A stretch of DNA of 64,000 nt from Phymatolithon calcareum (lineage: Eukaryota; Rhodophyta; Florideophyceae; Hapalidiales), in contig OZ345383.1 in NCBI GenBank assembly GCA_977006965.1, positions 1,922,001 to 1,986,000 on the forward strand, given 5' to 3'. Shown here in pieces: positions 43,451 to 53,759 of the stretch. Position numbers and translations under genes: made by a program. The number at the start of each line of letters is the position of its first letter. Position 1 is the stretch's first letter. Below the pieces are notes generated by a model that saw only the letters and a program-made list of their open reading frames with translations, searched no databases and was not told where the DNA came from.

Positions 43451-44224
43451 CTACACGGGGGAACTGCTCGACAGCAAGGACAAATTAAACCCTTTTGCGA
43501 CCGACCTAGAAGAGCCAGTCGTCTTCGGGAAAACCGCTTGCAGCAAGTCCAGATGTAGCTGCCACGACGTATTCAGATGCAGTGGTTTCAATGCCGCGCT
43601 GTCCAATCCAGCCAGCGTAAGAGCGTCCGCCTTGAATCCACACGTCACTTTCAAGCCCAGGTTCTTGATCCCAGTCAAGACGCGAAAGCAATCCGATCGG
43701 TCGGAAAAGTCCGCACAGTACACGCAAATCAGTGCTGTGCCTTTTGATGTAAGCCCCCCACAGGGCGAGATTTTAGCCGACTCACCAAGACGGCCGTCCT
43801 GCACCGCCGTAGCAATCATTTCCCAGGTTCTATCTGCGTGCTGTGGTGAAACGAAGAGCATCCACTTCCCGAACGTATTTCCATGGGCGATTGCGGCCAA
43901 GTAAATCTTGCGAAATACCTCGGCCTTGACAGATGCACTTATGCGGTGCCCGCTACGGGCGTTTGTGAAATTTATCGCCCTGTATTCCTCTATGATAGCT
44001 CTAATGTCTATGGCCGAAGACGTGCAGTTGGGGTTGATGCGCTTCACGCCTGGCGTATTCCGTGGACAATGGATTTGTATCCACAAGCAGTCGCTGGTTG
44101 TCAGGGCAGAGGGGCGCACACGGCTGGTAAAGTCAGCTGCTGACTCGCCAGGACGAGGGTATGCTCGCCCGTACTCGTCTGCTATCGACAGGTTCTCTCT
44201 GCCTGTGGCTCCACTGAATTTCAT
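43451..44224 (-). CDS. C11orf68 (Bles03, DUF1917)-like protein
   Basis: A single-exon frame of 257 residues from the ATG at 44224. It shows the family's core. ADCLW-type DCLWIQIHCP and HGNTFGKWMLFVSP come first, followed by a helix AD..WEMIATAVQDGRLGESAKISP. Next is a strand LICVYCADFSDRSDCFRVLTGIKNLG, then CGFKADALTLAGL. These match human C11orf68/UPF0696, which has an eIF4E-like fold and an uncharacterised cellular role. The C-terminal 30 residues are not family-like. The dispersed repeat copy at 43177-43445 begins right after the stop, so the last residues may have been altered by that insertion. Confidence 0.8.
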   Translation of the reverse strand: MKFSGATGRENLSIADEYGRAYPRPGESAADFTSRVRPSALTTSDCLWIQIHCPRNTPGVKRINPNCTSSAIDIRAIIEEYRAINFTNARSGHRISASVKAEVFRKIYLAAIAHGNTFGKWMLFVSPQHADRTWEMIATAVQDGRLGESAKISPCGGLTSKGTALICVYCADFSDRSDCFRVLTGIKNLGLKVTCGFKADALTLAGLDSAALKPLHLNTSWQLHLDLLQAVFPKTTGSSRSVAKGFNLSLLSSSSPV

Positions 44225-45570
44225 GGTGATGGGAGATAACGACTCTACCACTTCACAACTTGCTCGGACTAATTTTCAGTCAGGCACGTCAAGAACATAA
44301 CTCTCGTGATGTAAAATTGCGTTCCCTATCTCTGTATACAACACCTGTAGAGGCCATACACGTGTAGTACAACGCACTGTCGGTGTACATGTAGACATAT
44401 GTATACATGTACAGTACATGTATAGTACAACTTTACGCAAAAATCATAGCTTCAGAATCTGAAGTTCAGATTTAGTGCACATGGGCACTACTGTACCTGT
44501 ACTGTACAGTCTATGGATTTCACACGGACGACCACCAATAATCATGTTACCTATTAGGAACGTGAACTGTGATAGGACTGTTGTAACAGTTTAAAGAATT
44601 CTATTCACCCAAATCGGAAGAGATTTGAAAATGGATGATTAGAACCCAATTCCGACGGTGGTGTAAAATCGAGGTGCAGTCGGCGAAGCAGAAGGAATAG
44701 CCCAAGCCCTGGCGGACAGGTCTGTCAATGATTCACGTCGGACACATTTCTTTTTCTTCTTATTCGCTCATACTGTTGAGAAGATTGGTTCTAGATATGG
44801 AGGGAAGACTGAGCCTGCCAGCAGCAGGAACCAAAGATATCGCTCCAGGTGCCGAGCATTGACGAAGAACCTCGCAATCCACCTTTGCGATGTATGAAGC
44901 CACCGCGTCAAATGACTGATTTTTCTTTCAGCGACAAAAAAGGGACGCGTAGAATTATCTATTTTTATAGTATAGAAAATATGTCCGCCCTTGCCCTTGT
45001 ACCGACTGATATTGTGAATGCTGCTCCGTTTCAGAGATGGTGCTCCGCGAAATGGATACAGTTGTGATGATTTTCATGCGACTCACAGATGCAAAGCTCT
45101 GAATGCGTCTTTGCATTTGAACGAAGTGCGGTAAGAGCAACAAAAATTGGACCAGGCACTGCACCCAGTGCCTGCTACCCGCTTTCCCAAACCTCTTCGC
45201 GAACTGTGTGCAGTCAAACGTATATGAGCGTGTCTCTAGCCGTATAGGTACGCTACTTTCCGCTCTTTGCTGCATACGGTTGGGAAATGGAAAGAGTTCG
45301 AAGTGAGGAACTTACGTTCCAAGCGGGACGGGCCCCCGCTTGCCGTGCATTTGTATGGATGAGATAGTGGGGCAAGAAGCACCAAAGAGTCTGTTTTCTT
45401 TTAACTATGGGGAGTCCAAGCGGAATGTGTTATGTGTTGTGAGAACTTGAAGTATTGTCTGGTACACATTCTTGTACAGCGCGGCAAAGATGAGATTAAG
45501 GGCTTCCTGAAGCTTTAGTCAACATGGCCTTATGAAATCGGGATTATGACCAGGCCAGCAACTTGCTACT
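44225..45570. other. Intergenic stretch, nothing certain
   Basis: TGTACATG-rich, partly palindromic microsatellite at about 44375-44430 and CTGTACTGTACAG at about 44497. Weak coding-like fragments on both strands at 44850-45275 could not be assembled into a gene. Confidence 0.35.
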
Positions 45571-46933
45571 CTAAACAATGCTATTCTCGATTGTAATCAG
45601 GATTCTTATCGCACAGACAGCCCAAAACATTCTTCTGAACACCGCCTTGCACTCCTCAATGTTTCCAGGCCTCCTTCTGCTCACAGCAGTATACGGACCC
45701 CGTAGCCACCGATGCTGCAACAAGCCTGCTGCCGAAAGCCGAGTCCTGGACCGACGCTGTAGCAGCGACCTACAGAACGAGACAGCATCCGCCGAAATAT
45801 TTCCTGCGTTTCCGTCCAGCACACAAAGATTACCCTCCCTAATCAGTCGAATGGTATCCTTCAACGTTCCTGCCTTGAAAGGGAACTGCCCTACGAGGCA
45901 TATGTGAACAATCACACCGAGAGAATAAACATCTACCGGTGCACCGTAGGTCATTCGCCACGCCAGCTCCGGCGCCAGGTACGTTTCTGTGCCCACGAAT
46001 TTCGTGCAAAAGTTGGTGATGTCATTCATTCCTCCGTCACGCCACACGGCCGCGAAACCTGTAGGATGAAAAACGAAGGATAAATTGTGTAAGATAAAGA
46101 AATCCAAACGGATCTGATAAGCAGCACGTAAATTCCCACACACCAAAATCAATGAGCCGCACGTCGACTAATCCTTCCTCACTTTCGCAAAGCACCACAT
46201 TGTCACACTTCACGTCGCGGTGTACAATACCAGCCTGATGCAACGCCAGTAGACACTTTCCAAGACGCGTCGCGATGACTCGCACAACACTCTCAGTTAG
46301 CGGCACGGTACCTCGTCGGAGCGCAGCACTGAGCGAGCCCCCGTTGGCATATTCCATGGCAATGTAGCAACTGCGACCATCGAAGTAGACACCGACAACA
46401 TCAGGGACGAGACGGGTAAGCCTTGCGGAGCGGGCCTGCAGTGCGATTTCCCGGTGAACGCGCACAAGTCGACGACCGATTGCACCCTGAGTCGGCAACG
46501 CGTATCCCACACGTTTAACAGCGACACGAACACTGCGATCGCGACGCAATTCCGCAAGCCACACCTCGCCACACGCTCCAGCACCAAGCACACGCAGCGG
46601 AAAGAAGTGTTCGAAGAAAGATGCATACGTCGAGCGCTGCAGCGCGCGCACCCACACCGCGTAATCGGCCAGATTGTCGCTTTTCAAAACCAACTTTCCT
46701 CGCCCAGCCTTGCCGGATCCGAGTGCAAATGCGAGTCCCGATGGGCCAAGGGAGAGCTCGATGGCACATGAGCGCAGGTTCGAACGCACTGAGGCCCCAT
46801 CAAGGAAATGTGTCTCCACCGCAGCGGACAACTCTGTGAGATGCTGCGAAAGGAAACCCCACCGCAGACGGAAAAAGTAGCGCTCCGAGCGCGCTGCGAG
46901 GCCGGTGCCACGGATAAAGAGCCAGCCTTTCAT
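45571..46933 (-). CDS. PH-domain serine/threonine protein kinase, two exons
   Basis: Exon 1 (46933-46144) and exon 2 (46058-45571) join in phase 1 across an 85-nt intron placed inside the DFG codon block, giving 425 residues. Residues 1-100 form a PH domain: KGWLFIRG, RYFFRL and the closing Trp helix DYAVWVRALQ. The kinase domain follows with the Gly-loop LGAGACGEV (116-124), VAVK (K140), catalytic HRDVKCDN (238-245), DFG (262-264) and the APE-like LAPE. All catalytic residues are present. PH plus kinase is the Akt layout, but there is no C-terminal hydrophobic motif and the activation loop differs, so I would not call it Akt. It probably acts at phosphoinositide membranes. Confidence 0.92.
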
Positions 46934-47877
46934 TTTTGGGGCCGACTGCAGCACGTGAGTGTGTGAGCATCAGTACAGGCAATGGAGTTGCTGGGCGGGC
47001 AATTGTCGAAAGCGTTTTAGAATGCAAAAAACTGTTTGTCGATGATTGGCAAGACAGCATTGAACTGGGTGTCTTTAGTGTCGGTAAGCGTACAGTGCAT
47101 TCGGCGAAAATGTAGTCTGCCGTTACAAAGTTGGCAGAGTTTCACAGTAAGTCGCGGATTTTTCAAATGGCGGCTGCCCCATGACAAGTTTTGATTGCTC
47201 TCAGTTAAGCAGGCAGAGGCATCACAAAGCTCAGTACAGCAATTGAATCGGATTGAGAGAGGACCGAGAAAACGAGGCGACAAAGGTTCCACCTCCATGC
47301 AGAACGGGGTTTTGTTCGTCGCGCAGATTTTTGCACGGGATTTGGCACCAGACTTCGATTTTTCTGGCACACTGCATCCCAATATAGTTGAAAAAATGCA
47401 CCCTCACCAGAAGACCGAGGCATGCACATACTCCCCGACAGCCTTTGCAGCGAAATTCCACATAAGACAAGGACAATCAAATACATTCAATTAGCTCGAA
47501 TGCGGAGGAAAATACGACGCATCCGAGTGATGATCACGTTCCTTCAAAAGCTGAATCTCGACTCAAGCACAAGCTGGTGTGCATATGCATGCTGGAGCGA
47601 TTGATGAAACATTGAATTATGCATTGCGGGAAGAAGCAAAACATTGGTACAATTACGAATTTCCGTGTCAGAGGTGCTGCAATCTTCGCGACTTTGCATT
47701 TAGCAAATTGCTGATCTATGCTTCTTGATGTATAACGAGATATGAAGCATTGGATGACCCGCAGTTAAAAAGGACCAAAGACTTGAACGAATCGCGATAC
47801 GAAAACTCGGGGGCGTCCGGTATAGACGAATTTCGGGACGGATTACATGTGGTAGGGCCATTTGCATTTGCTATATA
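46934..47877. other. Intergenic, overlapping weak open frames
   Basis: Both strands are open for about 100 codons at 47017-47494, but neither frame has a family match, an early ATG or splice support. Confidence 0.35.
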
Positions 47878-48168
47878 TTAGTTTGGGAGAGTGGGTGTCG
47901 AGCGGGACATGCATTCGTCTAGTTGCTTTTTGAGATCGGCGCATTGACCGCCGCTGACCATGCATTGCCAAAGTGGAGCACAATCGCATTCTTCAGCGCT
48001 TTCGCCGTCATCCGTCGCAACTGACATTTCTTTGGAGGTGACGACGGGTTGCGATGCGGTGGTGCGGAAGGAGCGGGTGGCCAATAATGCGGCGCCGGTG
48101 GTACAAAGGGTGAAACCCAATGCCAAGCGGTGTACGAAAAGAGTGCGGCCAACGGCGTGACCGACCAT
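47878..48168 (-). CDS. Small Cys-rich, single-span membrane protein
   Basis: An ATG-started frame of 96 residues. The N-terminus is weakly basic and leads into one hydrophobic segment, LALGFTLCTTGAALLA (about 16-31). A Ser/Thr linker and an acidic stretch then precede five Cys in CDCAPLWQC...GGQCADLKKQLDECM. The last pair has CX9C spacing, as in intermembrane-space proteins, but the first half does not match a twin-CX9C motif. A mitochondrial membrane protein exposing a disulfide hairpin is one reading. I do not recognise the family. Confidence 0.55.
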   Translation of the reverse strand: MVGHAVGRTLFVHRLALGFTLCTTGAALLATRSFRTTASQPVVTSKEMSVATDDGESAEECDCAPLWQCMVSGGQCADLKKQLDECMSRSTPTLPN

Positions 48169-49665
48169 TTATGGACGCTGCTCAAGCAAGAGTGTGCAGA
48201 AAAAGTAATCTTGAATAGCGACGCGGCGGTGAGGACTATGTCGGCGATTCGAAGCACGGCCGGAGGATCAACCTCCACTTCAATGCAATGCATTTCGGAA
48301 CCAACTACAGTATCATAATATGGATATGGTTCTCTATTCCACTCGCACGTGAAGCAAATCAGATTTTGATATCTGTATGATACATTATCATAATCTGAAA
48401 TTTGAATCACAGTGTCAAAGGACCGGAGACTTGTCGTGCTTCAGTTGGTTTGTAGCAACAGTGTTAAAATTTATAGAAAACATGGTACAGTACAGCAAGG
48501 ACGAGCACTATGATGCATATGGCTGCATACAGTAAATTAGAGTTGCAGACTGGCTGGTGGAAGGGCGAGTGACAGCGGCAGTACAGTACAGTACAGTACA
48601 GTACAGTTCAGAGATGATGGCGATCATGGTACCTTGATGACTATAGACATCATGTGATTGAATTTATTGTTGCTGGAAGGCAAACCTTTTTTGCGTCGTC
48701 GCATACTTCATATGTAGGGTCGCCATTGGATGCGATACCATCTGTCTCAAGAGCGGAATATTGTACAGCCGGACAGCTTCAGTATGCACCCTGTCCACAG
48801 TTTTGGCCTTCCACATTTTCTTTTTTGCTCACAAGAACACGATAGCGCTATTTTCAAATTCGAGAATTGGACAAAAATTCGGACGGCATTGGCACGTGTT
48901 GCCGTTGCTCTACTCTGATAATGGATGATTCGGCTCTACTTTTCAGCCTAAATCATTGGTATTATTATCATCGTCACCATCACGAATCTATCGTCGAAGT
49001 TTAGGAATTACGCACGACACGATGCACCTTTCGACAGTATGATGAGGACTCACGTGTTTTGAAATTCAGTCCCAACCTGGCCTTCCAGGGTAGTACCCTG
49101 CGCACACCGCAGAGTCTCGTCGACCCTATGGATCATCATGGAAGCCATTAAAAGCCGTTACTTCCCATTCACACGACAACAGCACCCGGTAGCAAGATGA
49201 CGCCTGTCGACAAGGACTTCTCGTTGAGTCGAGTCAGGTGCGATAATTGTTTTTAAATTTTACTGTACTTGACTCAAAAGTATTTCAGACATGTGTTAAA
49301 GTAGCAAAAAAAAGTCTTTTCCAATCCTGTAAATTGCCCTTCACGAATCAATCAATCGAGAAAGATTGCAGAAAAATTCCACATTTATGCATCCCTTATG
49401 ATAGCCGACCAGCAGCGCTATATCCACATTCCGTGAAATGTATGAAGGCGCCAAGTCCAAATACAACCGAAATCATGCATCACACCCACGGCGCGCTCGA
49501 TCTACAGTATCAGATCGGCGCCGACACTGCCTACTGCCTACCTTCCCACACCACACCACACCACACCACCACCACCACTCCTTCACTCCTGCACTGCACT
49601 CCGTCACTCCACCATCGCCCGTTCGTTCACCGTCGCATCTGCACCCGGCGCGGAGCAACCCCGAC
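48169..49665. other. Intergenic with TACAG array and SIP5-like leader
   Basis: A (TACAG)n array lies at about 48583-48610 and repeated TATCATA words at 48310-48400. The last ~230 bp are an ACACC/CAC-rich leader (49544-49580) of the RING gene. An ATG at 49438 is in frame with that gene, but the low-complexity extension is unlike the family. Confidence 0.45.
48583..48610. repeat. TACAG pentanucleotide microsatellite
   Basis: Five or more uninterrupted TACAG units. The same unit recurs at about 13446-13470 and as isolated TACAGTA/TACTGTA words throughout the gaps between genes. Confidence 0.8.
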
Positions 49666-50505
49666 ATGGGCAACGTCTCCAGTCTCCGCCGTCGCCGCTC
49701 GCGCCCGGACGATGCCGCTCTATTATACACCAAACCGTCCGGCTTGTATGCAACCTGTGCCTGGGACGACAAGCATGTCGGTCGTCTGATCCTCCGCGGC
49801 GAACTGGCGCCCCGTCACCCGGGCCGAGACGACCGTTCCGACGCTGCACCGGAGGAATGTCCCATTTGCATGCTAAACTATCCCGCACTCAATGCCACAC
49901 GTTGCTGCTCCGCCCGTCTGTGCACGGAGTGCTATCTCCAGATCCGTCCGCCGCGTCACTCGAAGGAACCATGTCCGTTTTGCAAGCATCGTCGTCTGGA
50001 CGCCGCCTTCCGCGGCGCTCGCGACGCCGAGGAACTCGCGCGCGAAGCCGCGGACGAGCAGCGCGCCACGGCCGCCATGCGTCGCGCACAGGCGGCGGCC
50101 GCTGCCGCCACACCTGATCTGCAGCCTGCAGCGCTGAACGCACTTCGCTCCACGCATTCCGACGGTGCATTTTCCAGCTCCGCCTCCACCGGCGCAGCTT
50201 CCGCGGCTGCACAGGCCGGTAACAGCGCTGCCAGCGCGGCATCCAGCGAGAGTGTGGCGCTTGACCTGGAAAGGCCCAGCGTGGATGTTGCCACCATGCG
50301 AAGGTTCCCTTTTGGGTCGGAAGGTTTCCCGCAGTTTACTATGGCGGCCAGTGGCGCTGAAGGATCATCCGCTTTTGGACAGGAACAGCCCGAATCGGGC
50401 GCGACGGATCGGACGGGACGAACGTGCATGTATGCGGGACCTGTGGTGTGCAGGTTTAGCGACGAGTTTAGCGAGGCTATTCGAAGGTCGCTGCTGGAGC
50501 AGTAG
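49666..50505 (+). CDS. SIP5/DA2-type RING-like zinc protein, predicted N-myristoylated
   Basis: A single-exon frame. I start it at the second in-frame ATG because MGNVSS gives an N-myristoylation site (G2, S6) as in SIP5-like proteins. This yields 279 residues. A C4-type RING-like module spans C65-C106 (CPICMLNYPALNATRCC, LCTECY, CPFC), preceded by the family's short conserved lead (GLYATCAWDDKHVGRLI). After it comes an Ala-rich helix of about 60 residues and a Ser/Ala-rich tail ending in FSEAIRRSLLEQ. The plant relatives DA2/GW2 are E3 ligases limiting growth; yeast Sip5 interacts with Snf1 and the Reg1-Glc7 phosphatase. Ligase activity here is inferred. Very GC-rich relative to its surroundings. 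Confidence 0.8.
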   Translation: MGNVSSLRRRRSRPDDAALLYTKPSGLYATCAWDDKHVGRLILRGELAPRHPGRDDRSDAAPEECPICMLNYPALNATRCCSARLCTECYLQIRPPRHSKEPCPFCKHRRLDAAFRGARDAEELAREAADEQRATAAMRRAQAAAAAATPDLQPAALNALRSTHSDGAFSSSASTGAASAAAQAGNSAASAASSESVALDLERPSVDVATMRRFPFGSEGFPQFTMAASGAEGSSAFGQEQPESGATDRTGRTCMYAGPVVCRFSDEFSEAIRRSLLEQ

Positions 50506-52625
50506 GGTGGTGATGGTGTGGACGTATTGGCGGGCGGGCGGTGCTTCCCGGAGGTGTGGGGAATTTTGACCTCGTGATTGTTTTTGCGAAAGTGGCAAGT
50601 GGCGCAGGTTGGTGGCTAGCGACACTATGCCCCCCCTTGTGTATATATCGGTGTCAGTTTTCATGGATTGACGCGCGCGGCTGTATAGATGGACTTTACG
50701 AGACTGTCTATCTGTATGTCTGTCTGCGAGTTAACTTTTTGTTAGGGCACTACGGACAACACTTGAAATAAAGCGGAAGAGATTAATTGCATGCTGCTGC
50801 GATCGATCGCGAGCGAGCGCTAAGGAAAGTGGCCAAGATGGTTGACAAGGACAGGGTGTTGTTGAGGGAGTTGTATAAGTGTTTGGCGCGTGGAGCCAGC
50901 TATCCGAGTGCATTGACGCAACACGGGCTCGGACTTGTTCGCCAATTTTGTTTTTATTGCACTGACACGGGAGCATTTCTGCTTCGGACCGACCGAAAAT
51001 TGCCAGTCCACGCGGAGAAAGAACTGAACGTCTCCTTTCCGCGTTTCCAATGTGCTTGCTCCACGTTCACACATCTCACTCGCTCACCCCCATTAGGTCC
51101 ACAGATGGCTGCGCTAAAATACCGGCACTCATCAGCAAACCGAACAGGGGCGTAAAGTACAGTAAAGGAGTGTCCTGGGGCGTTTCCCCGTAGTAGCCCT
51201 ACTTGGAGAGCAGGAGAGCTGATGTGTTGTGTTGTGTTGTGAAGAGAGGGTCATCCAACAGATATGAAGCGGCGGCGGATAGTGTAAATAAAAAGTCCCC
51301 GAAATATGTCTTTGCGTTCGTCATGCTGATTGGTTATCTTTCAAATATTTCGGATAAATCAAATGGCGGATCCGGGACTTCCATACATGAATGGAGACAT
51401 GAAAGATTTACGAATTGCCATGTCGAAAACTTCCGAAAAGAATTCACATTTCGTCGCCGAATCGTCTGTTGCTTACGTAGACAATCATGAGAAGGGGTAT
51501 GTCCTGTTAACGGACTGTCGTGCATGCTCATCCCGTCGCGCAACACCCGAGGAAAAGCCACCGGGAAGCGCCAAGCTGCCGTGCAGCATTCACCAATTCA
51601 ACTCTTTAACAACTTGATGAATGCAAGTAGCACCGCAATCGCACAGCGAAAGATGCAGAAAGTTTAGACAAAACTTAGCAGACCAACAATTGGAGCACTA
51701 TGGGGCACCCCGAATTTTCTCCAGAATACGTCCCGCGTATATTATACTGTTCAGTAATCATCATGGGACTTTTACGATTCGGTCCGCGATTCGGTCTGCG
51801 ATTCGGTATGTAGAGACGACATTTGCAGGACGTCCGCCAGTGAAGGGTTTTCCAATCCACATTCCGCTTTCGCGAAGGCATGACGCACAGCAGCATCCCC
51901 TAGCGCAAAGGAAAGTTGCAGAGTTTTCGTGTGGCCTTTTACCCCCACCCCTTTCTTCCTTTCTTTATTGTAGGTTTTTAAAGTTCTCCTAGAGCAGCTC
52001 CACATCCTTACGGCTACAGAAGACTTTAACGGATACGAGTGGTACTTGACGTCACCACAGCTCAAAGCTGCACAAAGTGCAAACCTTCGGGGAGCTTAAC
52101 ATCAATATCAATATCTCTCCGCAGCCAATTTTCAGCCGCCGTCCTTCAAAGGGATGACCCGGGTTGGAAACCATTTAGGATGCTCACGGTAGCTGGTCAT
52201 CTCGTTACCTTCTTTCATCTCCTTCTGTTCTCTCTCCCAGCTTCCTTGAGCATTGCGGCACACCACTAAGGGCGGAATCCATGCACTACCAAACTTGCAG
52301 AAGGTGAACTCCCATCCCTACTTGCATTCGCGCTCTCCATTCTGTTTACGACGTTGATGCGGAAACTCTTTTTGATGCGGCTAAGGTAACTTCTCATCTT
52401 TTTCTTTATTGTAGCTTAAAACGTGTGCGCTCAACATCTAGGAGGCCTCCAGGACGTCTATACGCTTTGTGAATTGCGTCAATTATCTCCTAGTATTTAA
52501 AAACAGTTTGCTTTACAATGATGGCACTTCTTTCAAATGCAACTTGTTTCTATACCTGCTTGACGTTTTCCGTCTGTCCTAGAAAAGCACATGCAACATT
52601 TTGCGGCAAACGGGGTAGAGTATTG
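50506..52625. other. Intergenic with LINE tails and two weak small-gene candidates
   Basis: Two plus-strand candidates are too weak to call. One is at 50838, with an LYR-like start (RVLLRELYKCLARGASYP). The other is at 51366, with a 45-codon exon ending at a GTATGT donor and a possible second exon at about 51633. LINE-type 3' tails (minus-strand CTACAATAAAGAAAG) occur at about 51955-51975 and 52403-52416. Confidence 0.35.
51950..52250 (-). mobile_element. Probable LINE 3'-end fragment
   Basis: Minus-strand sequence ends CTACAATAAAGAAAGGAAGA, the same tail type as the LINE copies at 32 and 56 kb. It is preceded by a degenerate coding-like stretch (LRRDIDIDVKLPEG). The 5' limit is unknown. Confidence 0.4.
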
Positions 52626-53759
52626 TTACGCCGTCCTAGAAAGCAAACCGTCCGCAACCATCACCACCTCATCCGCAGTCCCCCAGCAACACGTCACACC
52701 ACCCCCACCATGTCCGTAATTGGCAATCACTGCAATACCAACTCCATCCGCCTCCGGTGCCCTCTCCACTTCCAGCCGAATCCCGCTTTTCCGCAACGGT
52801 CGCAAACCTGTCCATAGCCCGGTCACATCGGCCTTTTCAATGTTTGCTATCAGAGCACCACACCGCTTCACGAGATCCTTCGCCTCTTGTTCACCGGTCT
52901 CAGTGCTCCATTGACCCTCGAAAATTGTGCCACCGAGGGTGTACTCTTCCCCGCGTGGATGGCAGTACGCCAGCCTCCCTTCTCGTGCTAATATGCCGTC
53001 CTCGTCATCTTCCGTTACGAAGTAATTCACACCAGCTGGTCGGCGCACTCGCACAGTCACCCCGCGTCCAGGCGTCACTTCCGAGTCGCCTGAAACTGTA
53101 TGCGCGCATACACCCGTGCAATTCACTACGACCGTATTGCGCACATCGTTGAATCGCTGCAGTGCCATATCGCACGCCTGTGCGAGAGTGAGGTCTGCAG
53201 TAAATTCGAACGAGATTCCAAGGTTACGTGCTCGTCGTTCAAGTCGCGGGAGATATGTATCCATCACCGCAATCGGTACGCGCATCTTGAGTGCACCGTA
53301 GTATTCCTTCGGCACTCGCCCGTCTTCTCCCGGTCGGATTTTGGTCATGCCGGCTAGGTCGGCGTACCACGGCAGCGGGTCTGGGAAGGACGTTGCTCGG
53401 AAAATGAACCCGTCATGCATTCCAACCCCAGACAGGGGCTCTGTCGCCTCCTTCTCGAGCACCCTGTATGTCTTGGTGCACCATTCCTCCAGCTTTGCTC
53501 CATTTATGTGAAAAGGCATCCAGTAACCAGCGGATCCGCTAGAGGTGTACAGCCCCTCATCTGTCCCCTTCAGCGGCGTCGTGTCGCGTGCGAAAATTGA
53601 ACCCGGCGTTTCTTTTGCCGCAATGTGAACCACATAGCCCGCCTCGCGTAGTCGAATAGCAGATGTCAAGCCGATTATTCCAGCTCCGAGCACGAGCGCG
53701 TTTCGTGTGATTGTGCTTGGTACTGAAGGTTCTACTTCTTGGGACGCTGCATGCTCCAT
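52626..53759 (-). CDS. D-amino-acid oxidase (FAD-dependent)
   Basis: A single-exon frame of 377 residues from an ATG. The FAD-binding Rossmann motif VLGAGIIGLTSAIRL (G25, G27, G30) is at the N-terminus. DAO-family blocks follow: SGSAGYWMPFH around the substrate pocket, VVNCTGV, and YTLGGTIFEGQW. The C-terminal TGLWTGLRPLRKSGIRLE carries the substrate-carboxylate Arg, and VIANYGHGGGGVTCCWGTA carries the flavin-contacting Gly loop. The enzyme oxidises D-amino acids (or D-aspartate in the sister clade) to 2-oxo acids with H2O2 and ammonia. It ends LSRTA, so the peroxisomal PTS1 typical of animals and yeasts is absent. D-amino-acid versus D-aspartate specificity cannot be settled by eye. Confidence 0.93.
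   Translation of the reverse strand: MEHAASQEVEPSVPSTITRNALVLGAGIIGLTSAIRLREAGYVVHIAAKETPGSIFARDTTPLKGTDEGLYTSSGSAGYWMPFHINGAKLEEWCTKTYRVLEKEATEPLSGVGMHDGFIFRATSFPDPLPWYADLAGMTKIRPGEDGRVPKEYYGALKMRVPIAVMDTYLPRLERRARNLGISFEFTADLTLAQACDMALQRFNDVRNTVVVNCTGVCAHTVSGDSEVTPGRGVTVRVRRPAGVNYFVTEDDEDGILAREGRLAYCHPRGEEYTLGGTIFEGQWSTETGEQEAKDLVKRCGALIANIEKADVTGLWTGLRPLRKSGIRLEVERAPEADGVGIAVIANYGHGGGGVTCCWGTADEVVMVADGLLSRTA

Noticed and set aside
49438-49665. Upstream in-frame ATG extending the SIP5-like protein by 76 residues
   Set aside because: The extension is His/Pro low complexity from an ACACC/CAC repeat and would hide the MGNVSS myristoylation start.
50838-51155. LYR-motif-like protein start
   Set aside because: The resemblance covers about 20 residues only and the remainder of the frame is not family-like.
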